Of a stretch of DNA of 64,000 bases, positions 9,916-21,917 are shown piece after piece. Positions within the stretch are counted from its first letter, which is position 1; every line of letters begins with the position of its first letter. The notes under the pieces are model-generated. The model ran no database searches and was not told the origin of the DNA. It was given only the letters and a program-made list of their open reading frames with translations. Source of the DNA: Ganoderma boninense. Taxonomy: Eukaryota > Basidiomycota > Agaricomycetes > Polyporales > Polyporaceae. A program made the translations under genes and the position numbers. The stretch covers positions 2,344,138 through 2,408,137 of the forward strand of contig CM035310.1 of the NCBI GenBank assembly GCA_002900995.3. Reading direction: 5' to 3'.

Positions 9916-10376
9916 TGTCATGAACCGCACGCTCGGCGCCTACCCCGGCGTCTCTCTTTCCCTTTTTGGACTGTTTGCCTCCCGCGTCGTCGCTATTGTC
10001 CTCCGTTGTTTAGCAAACCCGTCCCTTGTTCTCGCAGTACAATAACTCCTGTTACCCATTGTTCCCGTCGTCATTGTACTACATACCATTGTTCTTCCAC
10101 TGGTTCCCGTGTCCATAGTTACCTATTGTCCCCGGTTCCCATTGTCCGTTACATGTATATAAGACCTGTACTTCGCTACCTGGAGACCTCAGTTTCGACC
10201 TCTTGTCTCCAGGTAAGCCTCGCTGTATTCTCGCTCGTTAGTTAACTTGCTCAATACATCTTGTCTCCAGCCTGACTGTCGAGCCCTGCTCCGCTCTCGC
10301 TGCACAAGTGCTCGTTGACGCCCCTGCTCGTCTCGTAAGCCTCCTCCCTGATCTTACTCGACAGCCAGTCGTAACA
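9916..10376 (+). repeat. 3' LTR
   Basis: 461 bp from TGTCATG to GTAACA, nearly identical to the 5' LTR with two transitions. It is followed directly by the CATGA target duplication (10377-10381). Confidence 0.97.
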
Positions 10377-11115
10377 CATGAGGCTGTAGTGGTTCTGCAT
10401 GGAGATGAAGGGCGTGAGATTGTGCGTGATTGCGTAGTCTGAAAGTACCCAGCAATCAGTTGGGGCTACCGTCACGGAGACGAACTCGTGCGCATACTCT
10501 GCATAGCATGGACTACGAAGGTGAACTCAAGTCAGTGAGCATGAATTACATGCAGCTTGACGAGACATACATTGGTATGCCCAGCACGAACTCATGCCAA
10601 TGTACCGGACGTAACCGGCCTGTACGACATCGTGGAGGGCTTGCATCTAGTGTTGCACGCGTCAAATCAGCTAACCGAGGGCACGAGTGCTGGAACGATG
10701 CAGGAAACTGACCGTTTCCTCGATCGGTGTGTCGTAATCAAAACGATGACCTGCATAGATAATCGATCACCCTTTGAATCCGTCTAATGAGCAATGGATT
10801 CCACTCACATTGTAATAAGTCGATGTGGTCGAGCTGAAGACGCTTCAGACTTGCTTTTACAGAGTCAAAGATGTGCTGGAGGACGTTGAGAGGGTAAGTA
10901 AGGGGATGCGTTCAACACGAATACCCAAGGACGCACCTTGCGGTTGAGACCCTTCTGGTTGATGATCCCGATCTCCTCTGGCGTCTTTCCGCTGACCCAG
11001 AGGTTCATGCCATAATCCTTCAGAATCGGGCTGAAAAGCTGAATCACCACGCAGCTTCAGGATCTGCATCCAAAACCTGCCGGACAAGAAACAGCACCTT
11101 GGTCATGATGACAAG

Positions 11116-11553
11116 TAAGGCTGAACGTGGGTCCAGGTCAACTTGTGGGTTACCCGACCTGGACCCTCCAAATTACCTACAGGTCCAGGTCTTGTGGGTC
11201 CAGGTTACCCACACTGTGGGTCAGTTGAGGGTCCAGGTATAGGTTTTGACATCAAATTACCCGCAGGTATCTGAAAAGACCCACAACCCACACATATATA
11301 TGAAGTCAATACTATATGCAGAGATGTGTGTAGCTATATAATGGTCTTACTAGTCACATAAAAGCTCTTAACAGTCCTACTAGTAAGTATTTAATACATA
11401 TTTAAGGCTCCAGGTCTCTTGTGGGTATTACCCACAGAGGGTCCAGGTCTTTTGTGGGTATTACCCGCGTGGGTCCAGGTCGAGGGTTTGAATGTTGAAT
11501 TACCCGCAGGTTTGGGTCCAGGTAACCTGCGGGTCGACCCATGTTCAGCCTTA
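11116..11553. mobile_element. hAT-like MITE
   Basis: 438 bp flanked by an 8-bp target duplication, ATGACAAG at 11108-11115 and 11554-11561. Terminal inverted repeats are TAAGGCTGAACGTGGGT (11116-11132) and its complement at 11537-11553, 16 of 17 matching. The motif GGTCCAGGT or a one-base variant recurs about eight times, mostly near the ends, with one inverted copy; subterminal arrays of this kind are typical hAT transposase binding sites. The empty site, CTTGTCAT, is at 40977-40984 in the right AKR copy. No coding frame. It splits the AKR exon encoding DELVI. Confidence 0.9.
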
Positions 11554-12518
11554 ATGACAAGCTCATCGCACGGGAGGTCGTACTTCTTGATCGCGTTGCC
11601 CAGAATGATTTCCGAGAGACCGTTCGAGTAGATCTGCATGCGGTTCCTTTGAGTTCATCTTGGTAAGTGCGCATACGCCGAACACTTACATTCGCAGTGT
11701 CGAAGGTTTGGATTCCGTGATCGTACCTGTCGACGGACGTTAACCTATCTGTGCATAGAAAAAGTTGTGACAGGTAACCTACGCAAACTTGATGTGCTTG
11801 AGACCCTCCTCTTCTAGCAGAACCCAGTTCTGCCACTCTGGCGAGCCGTACGACATGCATCCCAAGATGATTTTCAAAACTTTCAGCCCGGAGTTGCCGA
11901 GGCGCACTACAACGATGTATGTGAGGCTCAGCAACGCACAACGTAGCTGAGATGACGGAGGTTCCACATACCGTATTGCATTTTGGGGGCCATGGATATT
12001 GATCGTGTTTGGAGGATTGGGAAGCGGTGCGGTGTCAATAGGGGAACGAGCAAACTAGACAGCGTCCGAGGGGGGTATATATACGCACTGTTAGTCAGCG
12101 CTCCTTCAATGGATTCGCAGATGTGGACTTTGGAGTGGGGCTCTGTGAAGCGAAGGTTTGCTGACTACTGCATGCACAGTCCCGGTAGGGAGGAAGACTA
12201 TTAATCCGTTTCGTGATAGTGACGGCTGGAAGTCCTCACCTGTAAGCATCCGTTTAAATTCTGGGGGTCGGCGTGACGAATGTAAGTGACGATTTGCGCA
12301 TGCGGAGATTCGGGGTCCAGACGCATATTCCGACCGGTATCTTGGACAAGCGCATTGCATGGAGCAGATGACTTGTCATGGGAATGACTGTCGTCAATAG
12401 AATGTTCGAAGGACAGAACCATGTATTTAGCGTACCTTTCTCAGGGAATGCCCTAGGCTCGTCCCCAGCGCTTGGGATTCAAACTCCGGTCGTAAACTTC
12501 CTCGTGCTTCCCAAGCGG

Positions 12519-12591
12519 CTGGTCTAACTGGGCGTGGGTTTGGCAGGACATCCCAATATGGACCCCATGAGAGAACGTACTTAGAAAAATC
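12519..12591 (-). repeat. 73-bp inverted repeat, left arm
   Basis: The reverse complement matches 13147-13219 at 70 of 73 positions, and all three differences are C/T or G/A transitions. The arms enclose about 555 bp without coding potential. They could be the ends of a decayed TIR element or an inverted duplication; no target duplication was found. Confidence 0.8.
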
Positions 12592-13146
12592 ACGCATTCG
12601 CCTCAGACAAAAGCCGCAACCAACGACTATCCCCACCTCCTATCCCAAAATAATTCAGTGGATTAAGTCATGTATTGAATACAGAAACATCTAGATAGCG
12701 AAATATGTAGAACAGCGGGGCCGTGAGCCCAGACTGGAGCTTTTAAGCCTCAGCAGCAGAAAGATCATGCACAACTCCCGGCAGAGACCTGGATTGTTCG
12801 AGAAAACTCAAGAGCATCGAAGAGAGTTATAATCCAAGTATTTAAAGCCACTATTCAGCATCGCTTCATGACAACCATCGCCATGCGGGAGGTTTCGCGC
12901 GTTCATGGACGAGGAGGAGTGGGCAGGCGCCCAAGACCGGGTGCGAAGCGCTGAGCGGCAGTTAAGCGCCTCCTCGTACAGGGCGTGAAGTGCAAGTTGG
13001 CCGGTGGTGCATGTTCCTCGCGATAGGATCATTACAAAATCGTACCAGTGTAAATATTGATAAGTTAAACCCTCGCCTGCCAAATTTCAGCGACAAAATT
13101 GAGGATGGGGGAGTGCAACTAGGGATTCTTTGAGAGGGCACTTCAC

Positions 13147-13219
13147 GATTTTTCTAAGTACGTTCTCTCACGGGGTCCATATTGGGACGTCCTGCCAAAC
13201 CCACGCCCAGTTGGACCAG
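13147..13219 (+). repeat. 73-bp inverted repeat, right arm
   Basis: Partner of 12519-12591. The sequence runs from GATTTTTCTAAGTACGTTCT to CCCAGTTGGACCAG. Two of the three differences between the arms are at ACG versus ATG, as expected from CpG deamination. Confidence 0.8.
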
Positions 13220-15116
13220 TCGTTGGAACGCAACCTGCCTTTTCACACTCCGCTCCCCCCAAAAAGGCAGGTTTGTGATGGCGTTCCAATGAATGGGTTC
13301 GAGTCTAACAATGCCCGGTCGGGCTCAAGCGATCAGGCTCGTAGACTAGAACCTCCACGGCGCGCCGGGTGTGCAGCCGCCAAGGAATCGATGAGTGGCT
13401 CACTATGGATATCATGCAGATGGCAAGGGCGTCCCAGAGAGCGTGATGGATGGCAGCGGAGACGTCACAGCACGCATTACATGGCAGAAGAAGCAGGTTA
13501 GGATCACTACCTATTGAACACCGTCCGAGCTAGAAGAGTGCGACGACTAAGTAATGCGACAGCCTTAACGGTGGCTTCGGGTTATGTGGGTGATCTAATC
13601 GTGGGATTTTGCATCTAGATTGCAAGCGTCGCAATCATCAACTTGTTGGCAGTGTCTCCGAGTCTCCCCGAATCCCCTACGAGGCAGCCTGAATCTCCAC
13701 CTCCTGAGATGCTCTCCTTGGTAACTACGGAAGACCTCGTATAGCCTCGAATTGTCACATCTTTGTATCATCTACATATAAGGCCATTGGGCGGTCCCCG
13801 GTTTGACCTGAGCTGACTTGCAGTTCGTTTATTACTGTATTAACTGTTGGGGTTCTGGTCTGGTTAACTTCGGGTCTTCATCGTCAAGAGCGCTAACTGG
13901 TAGTGGCGCTCGGACCCCGATCATCCCGACCCCAAACGGCCAAGAACCGTATTTCCTTGTACCGACCGTCATCTCCTCCACCTCTTCTCTTACACTCCCA
14001 ACAACCCGGGTTGGCGCCGCTGTCTACTTAGCGATATTAGCAGACGACAATGACAAGCTGGTGTCCTCCCTGAACTCACGGGCACCGCCTGCCTTTAATG
14101 CATGGCCATGAACATGAGGGATACTATCGGCACCGTCTTCTGTCCGATCTACGCGAGACTGTGGGCCCGAAGGCGATGCTCCTGACGTGCCCAGGTATGT
14201 GGGGGATTCAGAACAGGGCTGCGGCACTCTGGTGCTACAAAGAAAGGTGCGCTCTGCATTTTCTCGTGACTACGTACTGTCTGTTGAAATCATCCATGCG
14301 TAGGAGATTGCATGGAAGCTTACTCGTCATTTGTCTTGCCCGCCAATGCGGCCCATCTTACCGACCGCCGGCACCAATGGACTGGAGATCTATATTCTTA
14401 CGAATATCCGGGCCAGTCCATGTCAGTGTATACCCCACCCAGAACATGAGCTTGCTCGCGGTCTCTGGAAACCAGTGCACGGTCTGCTTGGAAGGAGGGA
14501 CATGTTAGAAACTCCTTCCGCGAAGTTTGTACGTCATCTGCTTCCCTATATAGCCTTATTCACTACTTGTGCTGATACCTTCTTTTCACTGCCTTGCCCA
14601 ATGTGTGCACGGCGCTACAGTTATCTTTCAGACCTTTTAGTCTTCCCGATATTGTCAAATTGCTTTCTGTCCACCTCGAAAGGAAAAGCAATGAATCATG
14701 TTCGAATCTCTTTCCCAATCTCGCGACGCCGAGATCCTTCCATCGTCATCCAAAGCCAGTCCATTGGTGGTGCGAAAGGTGAAGCTTATGCGCTGCCGCC
14801 AGCATCGGATCAACGTCGCGGCGCGACCCTCAGAGTGTTGCTGCGAAACCTAGGACGTGTTGACGCCACGAGCTTCTGACCGAGAGTTCTCGCCGCTGCC
14901 ACATACCCCAATACAAGGTATGTTTAGCAATTCGTCGTCGTGTGCCTCATGTACTTATATATATACTCGTGTATCTGTCGATTGCCCCCTCCCTAGATAC
15001 AACCCCTTCAAAGGACTTCCTGGCGGCTACGCATATATCGAGGTGAATCATCTACCATTTTTCTGGCTAGGTCTATGCGCCTTGATTAACGTTATCGCCT
15101 GCATTCAGCGTAATCT

Positions 15117-17267
15117 ATGTGGTTTCTCAGTACCTCCCGCGCCAAGCTTCGCGAATTCGTTGCTCCCGAAAGCGTACCTGGGGGCTACGCCATCCTCTCT
15201 CATGCATGGGACGAACACGAACAATCCTTTCAGGAGCTCCGCACGCTCGAGGTAGAATGCAAAGCCACAGGCGCGAACCCGCGCGATCTTGCCTCGCCGA
15301 AGATCCGGCGGTGTTGCGAGCTCGCGGAACGCCACGGCTACCAGTGGCTCTGGGCGGACATGTGCTGCATCGACAAGTCTAGCAGCGCCGAGCTGTCCGA
15401 AGCGATCAACTCCATGTTCCGTTACTACTCCCTCGCGGACGTGTGCTACGCCTACCTCCGTGACGTTCCCTCCGATGACCGCCTGCGAGCACCTAGCTCC
15501 GCGTTCCGGCGAAGCGTCTGGCATTCGCGCGGCTGGACGCTCCAGGAGCTCCTCGCTCCGAAGTTCGTCATTTTCCTCTCGCGCGAGTGGGTCCCGGTCG
15601 GCTCGAAGGCGGATCTCGCGCCGCTCCTGCAGGAAGTCACGCGCATCCCGCGGGACGTGCTGATGTTCAGCAAGGCGATGGCGCAGTTCAGCGTCGCGCA
15701 GCGCATGTCATGGGCGGCGGAGCGCGAGACGACGCGCGTGGAGGACCGCGCGTACTGCCTGATGGGCATATTCGGGATCAACATGGCGACGCTGTACGGC
15801 GAGGGCCCGCGGGCGTTCCGGAGGCTGCAGGAGGAGATCATGAGGCACACCCCGGACACGTCGCTGTTCGCTTGGGGCTCGTGCGCGGAGGAGGACGAGC
15901 GCGGCCCACAACTGGTCCGGTTTGACCACGGGCACGCTCATCACGATCTCATGCATCTGTTCGCCCATTCGCCTTCCTCGTTTCGGGACTGTGGTAATGT
16001 TCTGGTTCACCTCCCCTTCTATCAGATCCAAGCTGGGCTCAGCTTCTGTGAGTAACTAGCATCTTATCTTATGATACAGGCACCTGCTGACACGAAGCCT
16101 GTACGCTTCTGTTCTATCTGCCGTCGCCAGCCTCACAATGTAGAACCATCTCTAGGAGGAAACTTGGTCGGCAGTTTCACCTTCACAGTGACTGCAAATG
16201 GAATCCTAGCTCGCATTCCCATCATAGAAGATAAGTCCTGCACCGTCGCACTGCTCGGGCTGTCGCGCCGTGGCACTTGCCTCGGGCTCCTCCTCCAGCG
16301 GTGTCCCCTTTCAGTTGACACAGAACTACCCGATCTACGACATCGGTGGCCATTTATCTCTTCGCGGCGGTCGACGCTCTGCCTTCTGTCGCCTGATCGC
16401 GCTCGGAGATGCATCGGAGACCTCAAACTGTGCGACAGGCCAGTCGAATGGCGGCAGGTGTATCTTGCCACTCAGCCGCCACACGAGACCGCCGTCTCCG
16501 TCCCGCCCCCAGTCCTCCTCACCTGCGGTCTGCACACGCCATTCCGCATCCCCCAACGACACCTGGAGGAGCTGCAGACCCGGCACCGGCTCGTCGTCGA
16601 GTCAGCGGGACCCCACTCACTTCCGTGGACCGGCACGCCACCAGCCAGAATAACCTTCAGGTTTGACCACGGGAGCACCGTTCGTGCCCGCCACTTCCGC
16701 AACACGGTGATCGTGCAACTTGGGCGCTGTGATAGACTCTCTTCCAACCCACGTGCATCCTTCCCCCTGGGTACAGGTCAGCGCGATGGCAGGGAGATGC
16801 AACCGCACTGGGCGAACGTGCGGTTCGAGATGGACCCCATGGTCGCCGTCACACTCGCTGCTTTGGAAAACCCTCTTTGGCCCCCAGACAACGAATCCTT
16901 CGCGTCGCAGTCGCTCTCCTCTTTCCTGCCACCCACGCATGACTGCGCGACGGACCACATCTGCGACTGGGATGGGCGCAAGAACACGTTCGTCGATGGG
17001 ACCTACATGGGTTCAATGCTCAGCGAGCGAGACTTTGACCGCGCTATCACGCTTTCGTTCACGCCATGCCCCATTAATCCTAACAAAACGCTATTAGTCA
17101 AGATATCAGAACCGCGACCGGAGGATCTCACCAATGCAACTGTGGTGTGGAACAAACCTCGTAGCGGAAGCATGAGCTCCTCGAGTGGTGATTCGAACTC
17201 GGGTGGAGAATGCATCGGGCCTGTGTACGTCGCGATTCTTCAACATCTTCTTGACCGTGAAAACTGA
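15117..17267 (+). CDS. HET-domain protein 1
   Basis: The first exon from ATG 15117 encodes a clear HET (heterokaryon-incompatibility) domain: YAILSHAWDEHEQSF at about 26-40, WLWADMCCIDKSSSAELSEA at about 77-96, WHSRGWTLQELLAPKFVIFL, and the closing TLYGEGPRAFRRLQEEIM at about 230. HET proteins trigger cell death after fusion of incompatible hyphae in several fungi; the role here is unknown. A TAA at 16053 interrupts the frame, which then runs open in the same phase to 17267 and includes FTFTVTANGILARIPIIE, matching FSVTPYGVRARIFIIE of HET gene 2. An intron must lie here, or the gene is broken. GTGAGT at 16048 with CAG at 16079 gives only 32 nt and the wrong phase. GTAATG at 15994 with TAG at 16143 or 16155 keeps the frame but is longer than usual. 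Confidence 0.8.
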
Positions 17268-17553
17268 TCCAAAGACAACTTTCACAGCAGGTCACTATCC
17301 CTCTGATGTAAACTTTCTGGGCCAATACGATGAAGATTGACATTGCATCGTCTCATACCTGTGACAGACTAGGTCTTCTCGGCTCGACGTTGTGGGCACA
17401 CACTCATTCGAGCAAGGGTATCCAACGTCTATGTATTTGAACTGATCCAGACAACGAGTATTGCACGAAAATGTCCAACCCGAATATCATGCACACTCAT
17501 TTGTTCGCTCTATACGCCAGCGGAACGACGCCATCTAGCACTGCGACGACTGC

Positions 17554-20500
17554 TCAGGCCACCGTTGTGCTCTCGATGCTCCAGTACTCCTGTGCGTAGT
17601 CTTGGATGGCACGATCTGAGCTGAACTTGCCCATCTACAAATAACAATTATGAGTCATGCAGACGTGGAGAATGACATGCGACAGACCTTTGCGGTAGTC
17701 CGAATGCTCTTCTTGATCCACTCCGGGCGATCCTGGTAGGCCTCGTCGACAAGCTTCAAGGCCTGTATGTCTGTTCGAAGCATCTCAGCAACAGCCATCA
17801 GCAGATACCAAGACATATGCGTACAGGAGTCGAAGTCTTCCGTCAACAAGTAGTAGTCGTTCTGGCGAATGGTGTTTAGGAGCCTACATCGGAGTGTCAA
17901 CTTCATCGAGAGCGCCAGAAAGAGGGAGTGCAAGAATGAGACGCACGGCTCGTACGCGCCGCCATCTCCAAAGCGACCGGACGCGACCTCGTGCACGACC
18001 CGCGCGAGCGGTGGGCACTTCTGCTCGAGCGGCACAGGGTGGTACATGTGTTGGTAGCGCAAATCCTCGACGGCAGGCGTGAGGTGGCCGAAGAAGACTG
18101 ACATCGATCCTAATCAGTTCCTCCCATTCGCAGCGTAGCAGGTGTGTGAGATGCGCCACTCACAGACGTTAGACTCTCCGACCTCCTCCGCGATCTCAAT
18201 GTTAGCACCATCGACGGTCCCGACCAGGAGACCGCCGTTGAGACAGAACTTCATGTTCGACGTTCCCGACGCCTCCGTTCCAGCTGTCGAGATGTGCTGA
18301 CTGATATCAGAGGCCGGGATGAGGATCTCAGCGAGCGAAACGGAGTAGTCTGGCAGGAAGTAGACGCTGAGGAGGTCCTTGGTCTCGGGGTCGTTGTTGA
18401 TGATACGGGCGACGTTGACGATCAAGCGGATTGTCTGCAGAAGTGGTCGTAGTGAGCACGAGAGTGGCATTGGGAAAGGAAGTCACACACAAGCTTCGCG
18501 ATGTAGTCTTGATTCAGCGCACGGATTAGACATGTCAGACTATAGGATCGGATGAAAGCAGTCTCTTACAGCCAGGAGCAGCTTTGCCCGCAAAGAAGAC
18601 GACCTTCGGGTTGACCTTCTTACGTTCCTCGGGCGACATGTCCTTGATCGTGAGGTATCCTCTGCAGGATCCTACATCAAGATCTGCTCTAAACACGCGA
18701 GGTAATAGCGGACGTACGTGGATCACACCCATGATGTTCAGGGTTTGACGCTGTGCGTAGACCTTGGTGAATTAAAGCTCCAGTGATGCCCTTCTGTGAC
18801 CACGCATACCTTGTACTCATGCAACCGCTGCAGTGGAGTCACGTTCTTAGCTCTTCTAGTGTTTAATTGTAGATGATCGTGCGCACCTTGATCTGCACAT
18901 CAAACATCGCCCGCGTGTTGATCCTGAAGCCAAGCGTCGCCTCGACGTGCTTCGCCAAGCGCTCCTTGTTGCTCTGCTTCACCGCCGCCCACCTTTTCTG
19001 GAAGGCGGGGTTCTCGGCATGCTCGAGGAGACCCTATGACGATACATCGAGTCAATTATGCAGCTCAACCTATCCTCCGTGTCACGCGGCTCACTTCAAG
19101 CTTGTAGAGATCTTTGAGGAAAACCGCTTTTGGCAGCTTCAACGTCTCGCTGATGAGGTTACTCAAGCCGGGGTTGCACTAAATCGACGTATTCAGTTGG
19201 AATGTAAGGCAACAAACGGAGAGGCGAACGTGCCTGATCGAGCCAGCGGCGAGGGGTAACTTCAGTCGAGTCAGCGTCATATCAAATTCAGTCATCGCGG
19301 GAAGACGAAGTGCACTCACTGCCGTTGGTAACATTCGAGAATCTGGACAGAATATGCCGTCAGCAATGGCGACCAGTGTGTCTCAAGGACAATCTTACTT
19401 GCTGACACCATAGAAGTCGACGAAGTCCTTCATGATTGTCATGCGAACGAGTTCACTGTGGAGCTGCGTACTCTCTCAGCCGAATGCTCTCGCACATATG
19501 AGTGAAATCTCACCTCTGCAACACCGTTCACCTTCCTGCTGCCGATGCAGGCCAGGTTCGCCATGCGAAGGTTCTTAGGGAAGCCCTCTACCATTCAATT
19601 ATCAGCGAACTATTCAATAATGGATCACAGGGAACTGACCCTCGATAAGGGACATGCGAGCAAGCTTTTCCTTGTCGCCAGGGAACTTCTTCTCGACGGC
19701 TTGCAGGAAGAACCTGAAGTCAATTGTTGTTGTAAGTTATCCGATCAAGGAAGATACGACAGCGAACAACGCTCACATGTTCTATAAAAAGGCATAGCAA
19801 ACGGGAGGGAGTCAGCATTGCCTAGTTCGAAAGCGGAAGGATGCACACAATATCATAAATAATCTGCATATGCCTGAGAGAAGATCAGAATATAGCCCCA
19901 ACGGCGATCAGATCAGCCGCATACCTGGGGAGAAGGTTCTCCAGGAGGGGAATGGGCCACTTCTCGAGTGCCTCGGGAAGGACGGTGTGGTTTGTGTAGA
20001 AGAACGTGTTAGTCGTGATCTCCCATGCCTTGTCCCATGGAACGTCCTCCTCGTCAACGAGGATGCGCATCAGTTCCGGGATCGCAAGGGTTGGGTGAGT
20101 CTTTGTAGTAATGTGAACATCGGGATCAAACAGTCCTCAATGAGCCACATGCGAACGTACATCGTTGAGCTGAATGGAGACGTCTGTCCATGCAATCGGC
20201 GTTGCTCCCATTAACAGACAAGGTTAGGACAGAAAACAGAAAACTACTTACGGTCAGGGGAAATCGGTGATTGGCTTGTCCGTGTTCTTGAAACGGCGGA
20301 CGATATCCGCGAGGGAGGCGGCAGTCCAGAAGTACTGCTGCTTCAGACGGAGCTCCTTACCGACTATATGCGTGAATGTGAGCACTTGGCTTAGATCGCA
20401 GTGACTCGCAGTTCTACTTACAAGTAGTGTGATCGTTAGGGTAGAGCACCGAAGTGATGGCCTCAGCGCCATTCGACGCCTCCACAGCGCGCTCGTAGTC

Positions 20501-21917
20501 ACCAGCTACAAAATGCTGGTTTAGCCTCCGCGTCCATCGCGCGCGAGACTCGGGACGCACCGTTAAAGCTCTGCAAGTCGAAGCCACGCTTCGGCTTGCT
20601 CTCCCATAGACGCAGGTTGTTCGTCGTCTTCGTCTCGTATCCAGGGATCGGCACGTCGTACGCCAACGCGACGACTTCCTGGCCGCCTTGCCAGATCGCT
20701 TTCATGCCGTCGACGCGCTCTGCGTGCCCATAGAACCGGATCTGGTACGTCACGTCCGTCCGCGCGAGCTCCCACGGGTTGTCGTGCTCCAACCACGGGT
20801 CCGGAGCCTCAAGCTGCGAACCGTCAGGCGCGATGAGCTGTTGGAAGATTCCTGAGCGAGCGCGGCGCGTCAGCGTACTCTCGTGGGACATCACGCATAC
20901 ATGCGGGACATAGTGCGATATGGGGAGAAGGAAACCAAGAAACTAAGAGCGGAAAAGACGCACCGAACTTGTACCGAAGACCATAGCCCCACACCGGGAG
21001 CTCCTGCGACGCGGACGAGTCGAGGTAGCACGCAGCGAGACGACCGAGGCCACCGTTTCCGAGACCTGCGTCGCGCTCCTGGTCGATGAGGTCCTCGAGG
21101 TTGAAGCCAAGCTTGTCCATGCCGTCCTGATACTTCTCTTTGAGGCCGAGGTTGAGAAGCGCGTTGTCGAGTGTGCGGCCCATCAAGAACTCGAGGGAGA
21201 GGTAGTACGCGCGTTTGGGCGACTTGCGCGAGTAATGGAGCTGCGTCTCGTTCCAGTTCACCTGTGGCGCGAAACGGGTAGAATCGAGTCAGGAATATAT
21301 GCGCGAACCAAGCTGCGCCAGGGCGACGTACGAGAAGGTTGTCGCGAACGGAGAGGGCAGAGGCCTGGTAGGCACCAAAGTTGTCGAGGTTGTACGCCTG
21401 ACGCGCAAGCGAGGTGTGGACATGGTTCACCACCGACTTGGTGATGGAAGTTGTGTCTGAAGCAACGGGTCGCGATGAGCCTCCATCATGAGGAACGTAA
21501 GAGAGAGAGCAGAGAGCGTAAGCGTTCCCGGGTGCCGGCATGCTCAGCACGCGCTGCACGAGGCTCCTGAACGCTCGGCAGAAACAGTCGCCACGCCTTC
21601 AAACCGGCACCCGATGCTCTCAAAGCACTCTCGTCGCTAGAAGCATGCGCATACACCTTGAAAGCCGTACTCACCTGAGGTAAGACCGGGGATACCCTCC
21701 TTCCAGACCTTCTCGTCTCCTACGGGCCACTTCTCCTTTCCGGTCGCGTCCGTCTCGGCGGTGTACCCTAACAGAAAGCTTCATGAGTATCCAGTCTCGG
21801 TCCTCCACACACGCGCAAGGAGCACTCACCGGTAAGGGTCCGAACGTGCCTGCGCGGGCCGGTCTTGGCGTGCTTGGTCGGTTTCCCAATGGTGGAAGGG
21901 TCAATGGTCGACGTCAT
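17554..21917 (-). CDS. GPH1: Glycogen phosphorylase
   Basis: Phosphorolysis of glycogen to glucose-1-phosphate in the cytosol (EC 2.4.1.1). The minus strand carries a many-exon gene from ATG 21917 ([18 protein letters not shown]) to TGA at 17554-17556, with final exon [20 protein letters not shown]. Visible family blocks in order: [20 protein letters not shown] and [20 protein letters not shown] near the N-terminus, [65 protein letters not shown], and the pyridoxal-phosphate site [11 protein letters not shown] with its lysine. Introns are short and numerous (about 50-60 nt). The order and completeness of the blocks suggest a full-length, functional housekeeping gene of roughly 870 residues. 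Its promoter lies in the gene-free region upstream of 21917. Confidence 0.95.

Larger units (their letters stand above)
3827..10376 (+). mobile_element. Complete Ty3/gypsy chromovirus (LTR retrotransposon)
   Basis: The element is 6550 bp: a 461-bp 5' LTR, primer site, gag, pol (protease, reverse transcriptase, RNase H, integrase, chromodomain), polypurine tract and a 461-bp 3' LTR. LTRs start TGTCATG and end GTAACA. The 5-bp target duplication CATGA is at 3822-3826 and 10377-10381, and the empty site is in the right AKR copy at 41715-41719 (complement). The LTRs differ at only two positions that I see, both A/G transitions, so insertion is recent. No stop or frameshift is evident in gag from 5280 or in pol, so it could be autonomous. 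It is inserted antisense to the AKR gene. The chromodomain is the known chromovirus feature that directs integration to marked chromatin. Confidence 0.97.
2738..11993 (-). pseudogene. Aldo-keto reductase, left copy, disrupted
   Basis: The minus strand carries the same exon series as the right copy at 40542-42370: the start at 11993 (MAPKMQY), the exon with GNSGLKV, then LFSPI.KDYGMNLWVSGKT, the exon ending SLMY, and the late exon KKKSVSMAQVSLAWCMAKEG (about 2872-3000). It is interrupted by a hAT-like MITE inside an early exon (11116-11553), the chromovirus inside the SLMY exon (3827-10376) and a TA-flanked MITE next to a splice site (3168-3620). A deletion of about 50 bp near 2740 removes the last codons, leaving EEPYV and a stop. 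At the point where the right copy has a 1-bp loss (41074), this copy keeps the ancestral GGAT. It cannot make an intact enzyme. Confidence 0.9.
915..12415. repeat. Left arm of inverted segmental duplication
   Basis: Read on the opposite strand, this arm matches 40120-43640: the hypothetical gene, the short 3' spacer, the whole aldo-keto reductase and its upstream region. The arm is about 11.5 kb rather than about 3.5 kb because it carries a 6.55 kb LTR retrotransposon and three small TIR elements of 438, 453 and about 581 bp, each absent from the right arm. Homology fades near 915 (inside the hypothetical gene) and near 12.4 kb. Boundaries are visual estimates to within tens of bases. Confidence 0.85.
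12416..15116. other. Gene-poor interval with inverted repeats
   Basis: I see no supportable gene. The reading frames at 13818-14111 and 14098-14508 have no recognisable family features. The interval contains the 73-bp inverted repeat pair listed separately. Next to its right arm is an imperfect hairpin pairing TTGGAACGC and AACCTGCCTTTT (13223-13243) with 13262-13289. The last 250 bp (pyrimidine-rich, with TATATATA near 14957) probably form the HET gene 1 leader. Confidence 0.4.

Noticed and set aside
11130..11540. CRISPR-like array of GGTCCAGGT repeats
   Set aside because: Repeats are short, irregularly spaced and within TIRs and an 8-bp target duplication; they fit subterminal transposase sites in a eukaryotic MITE.
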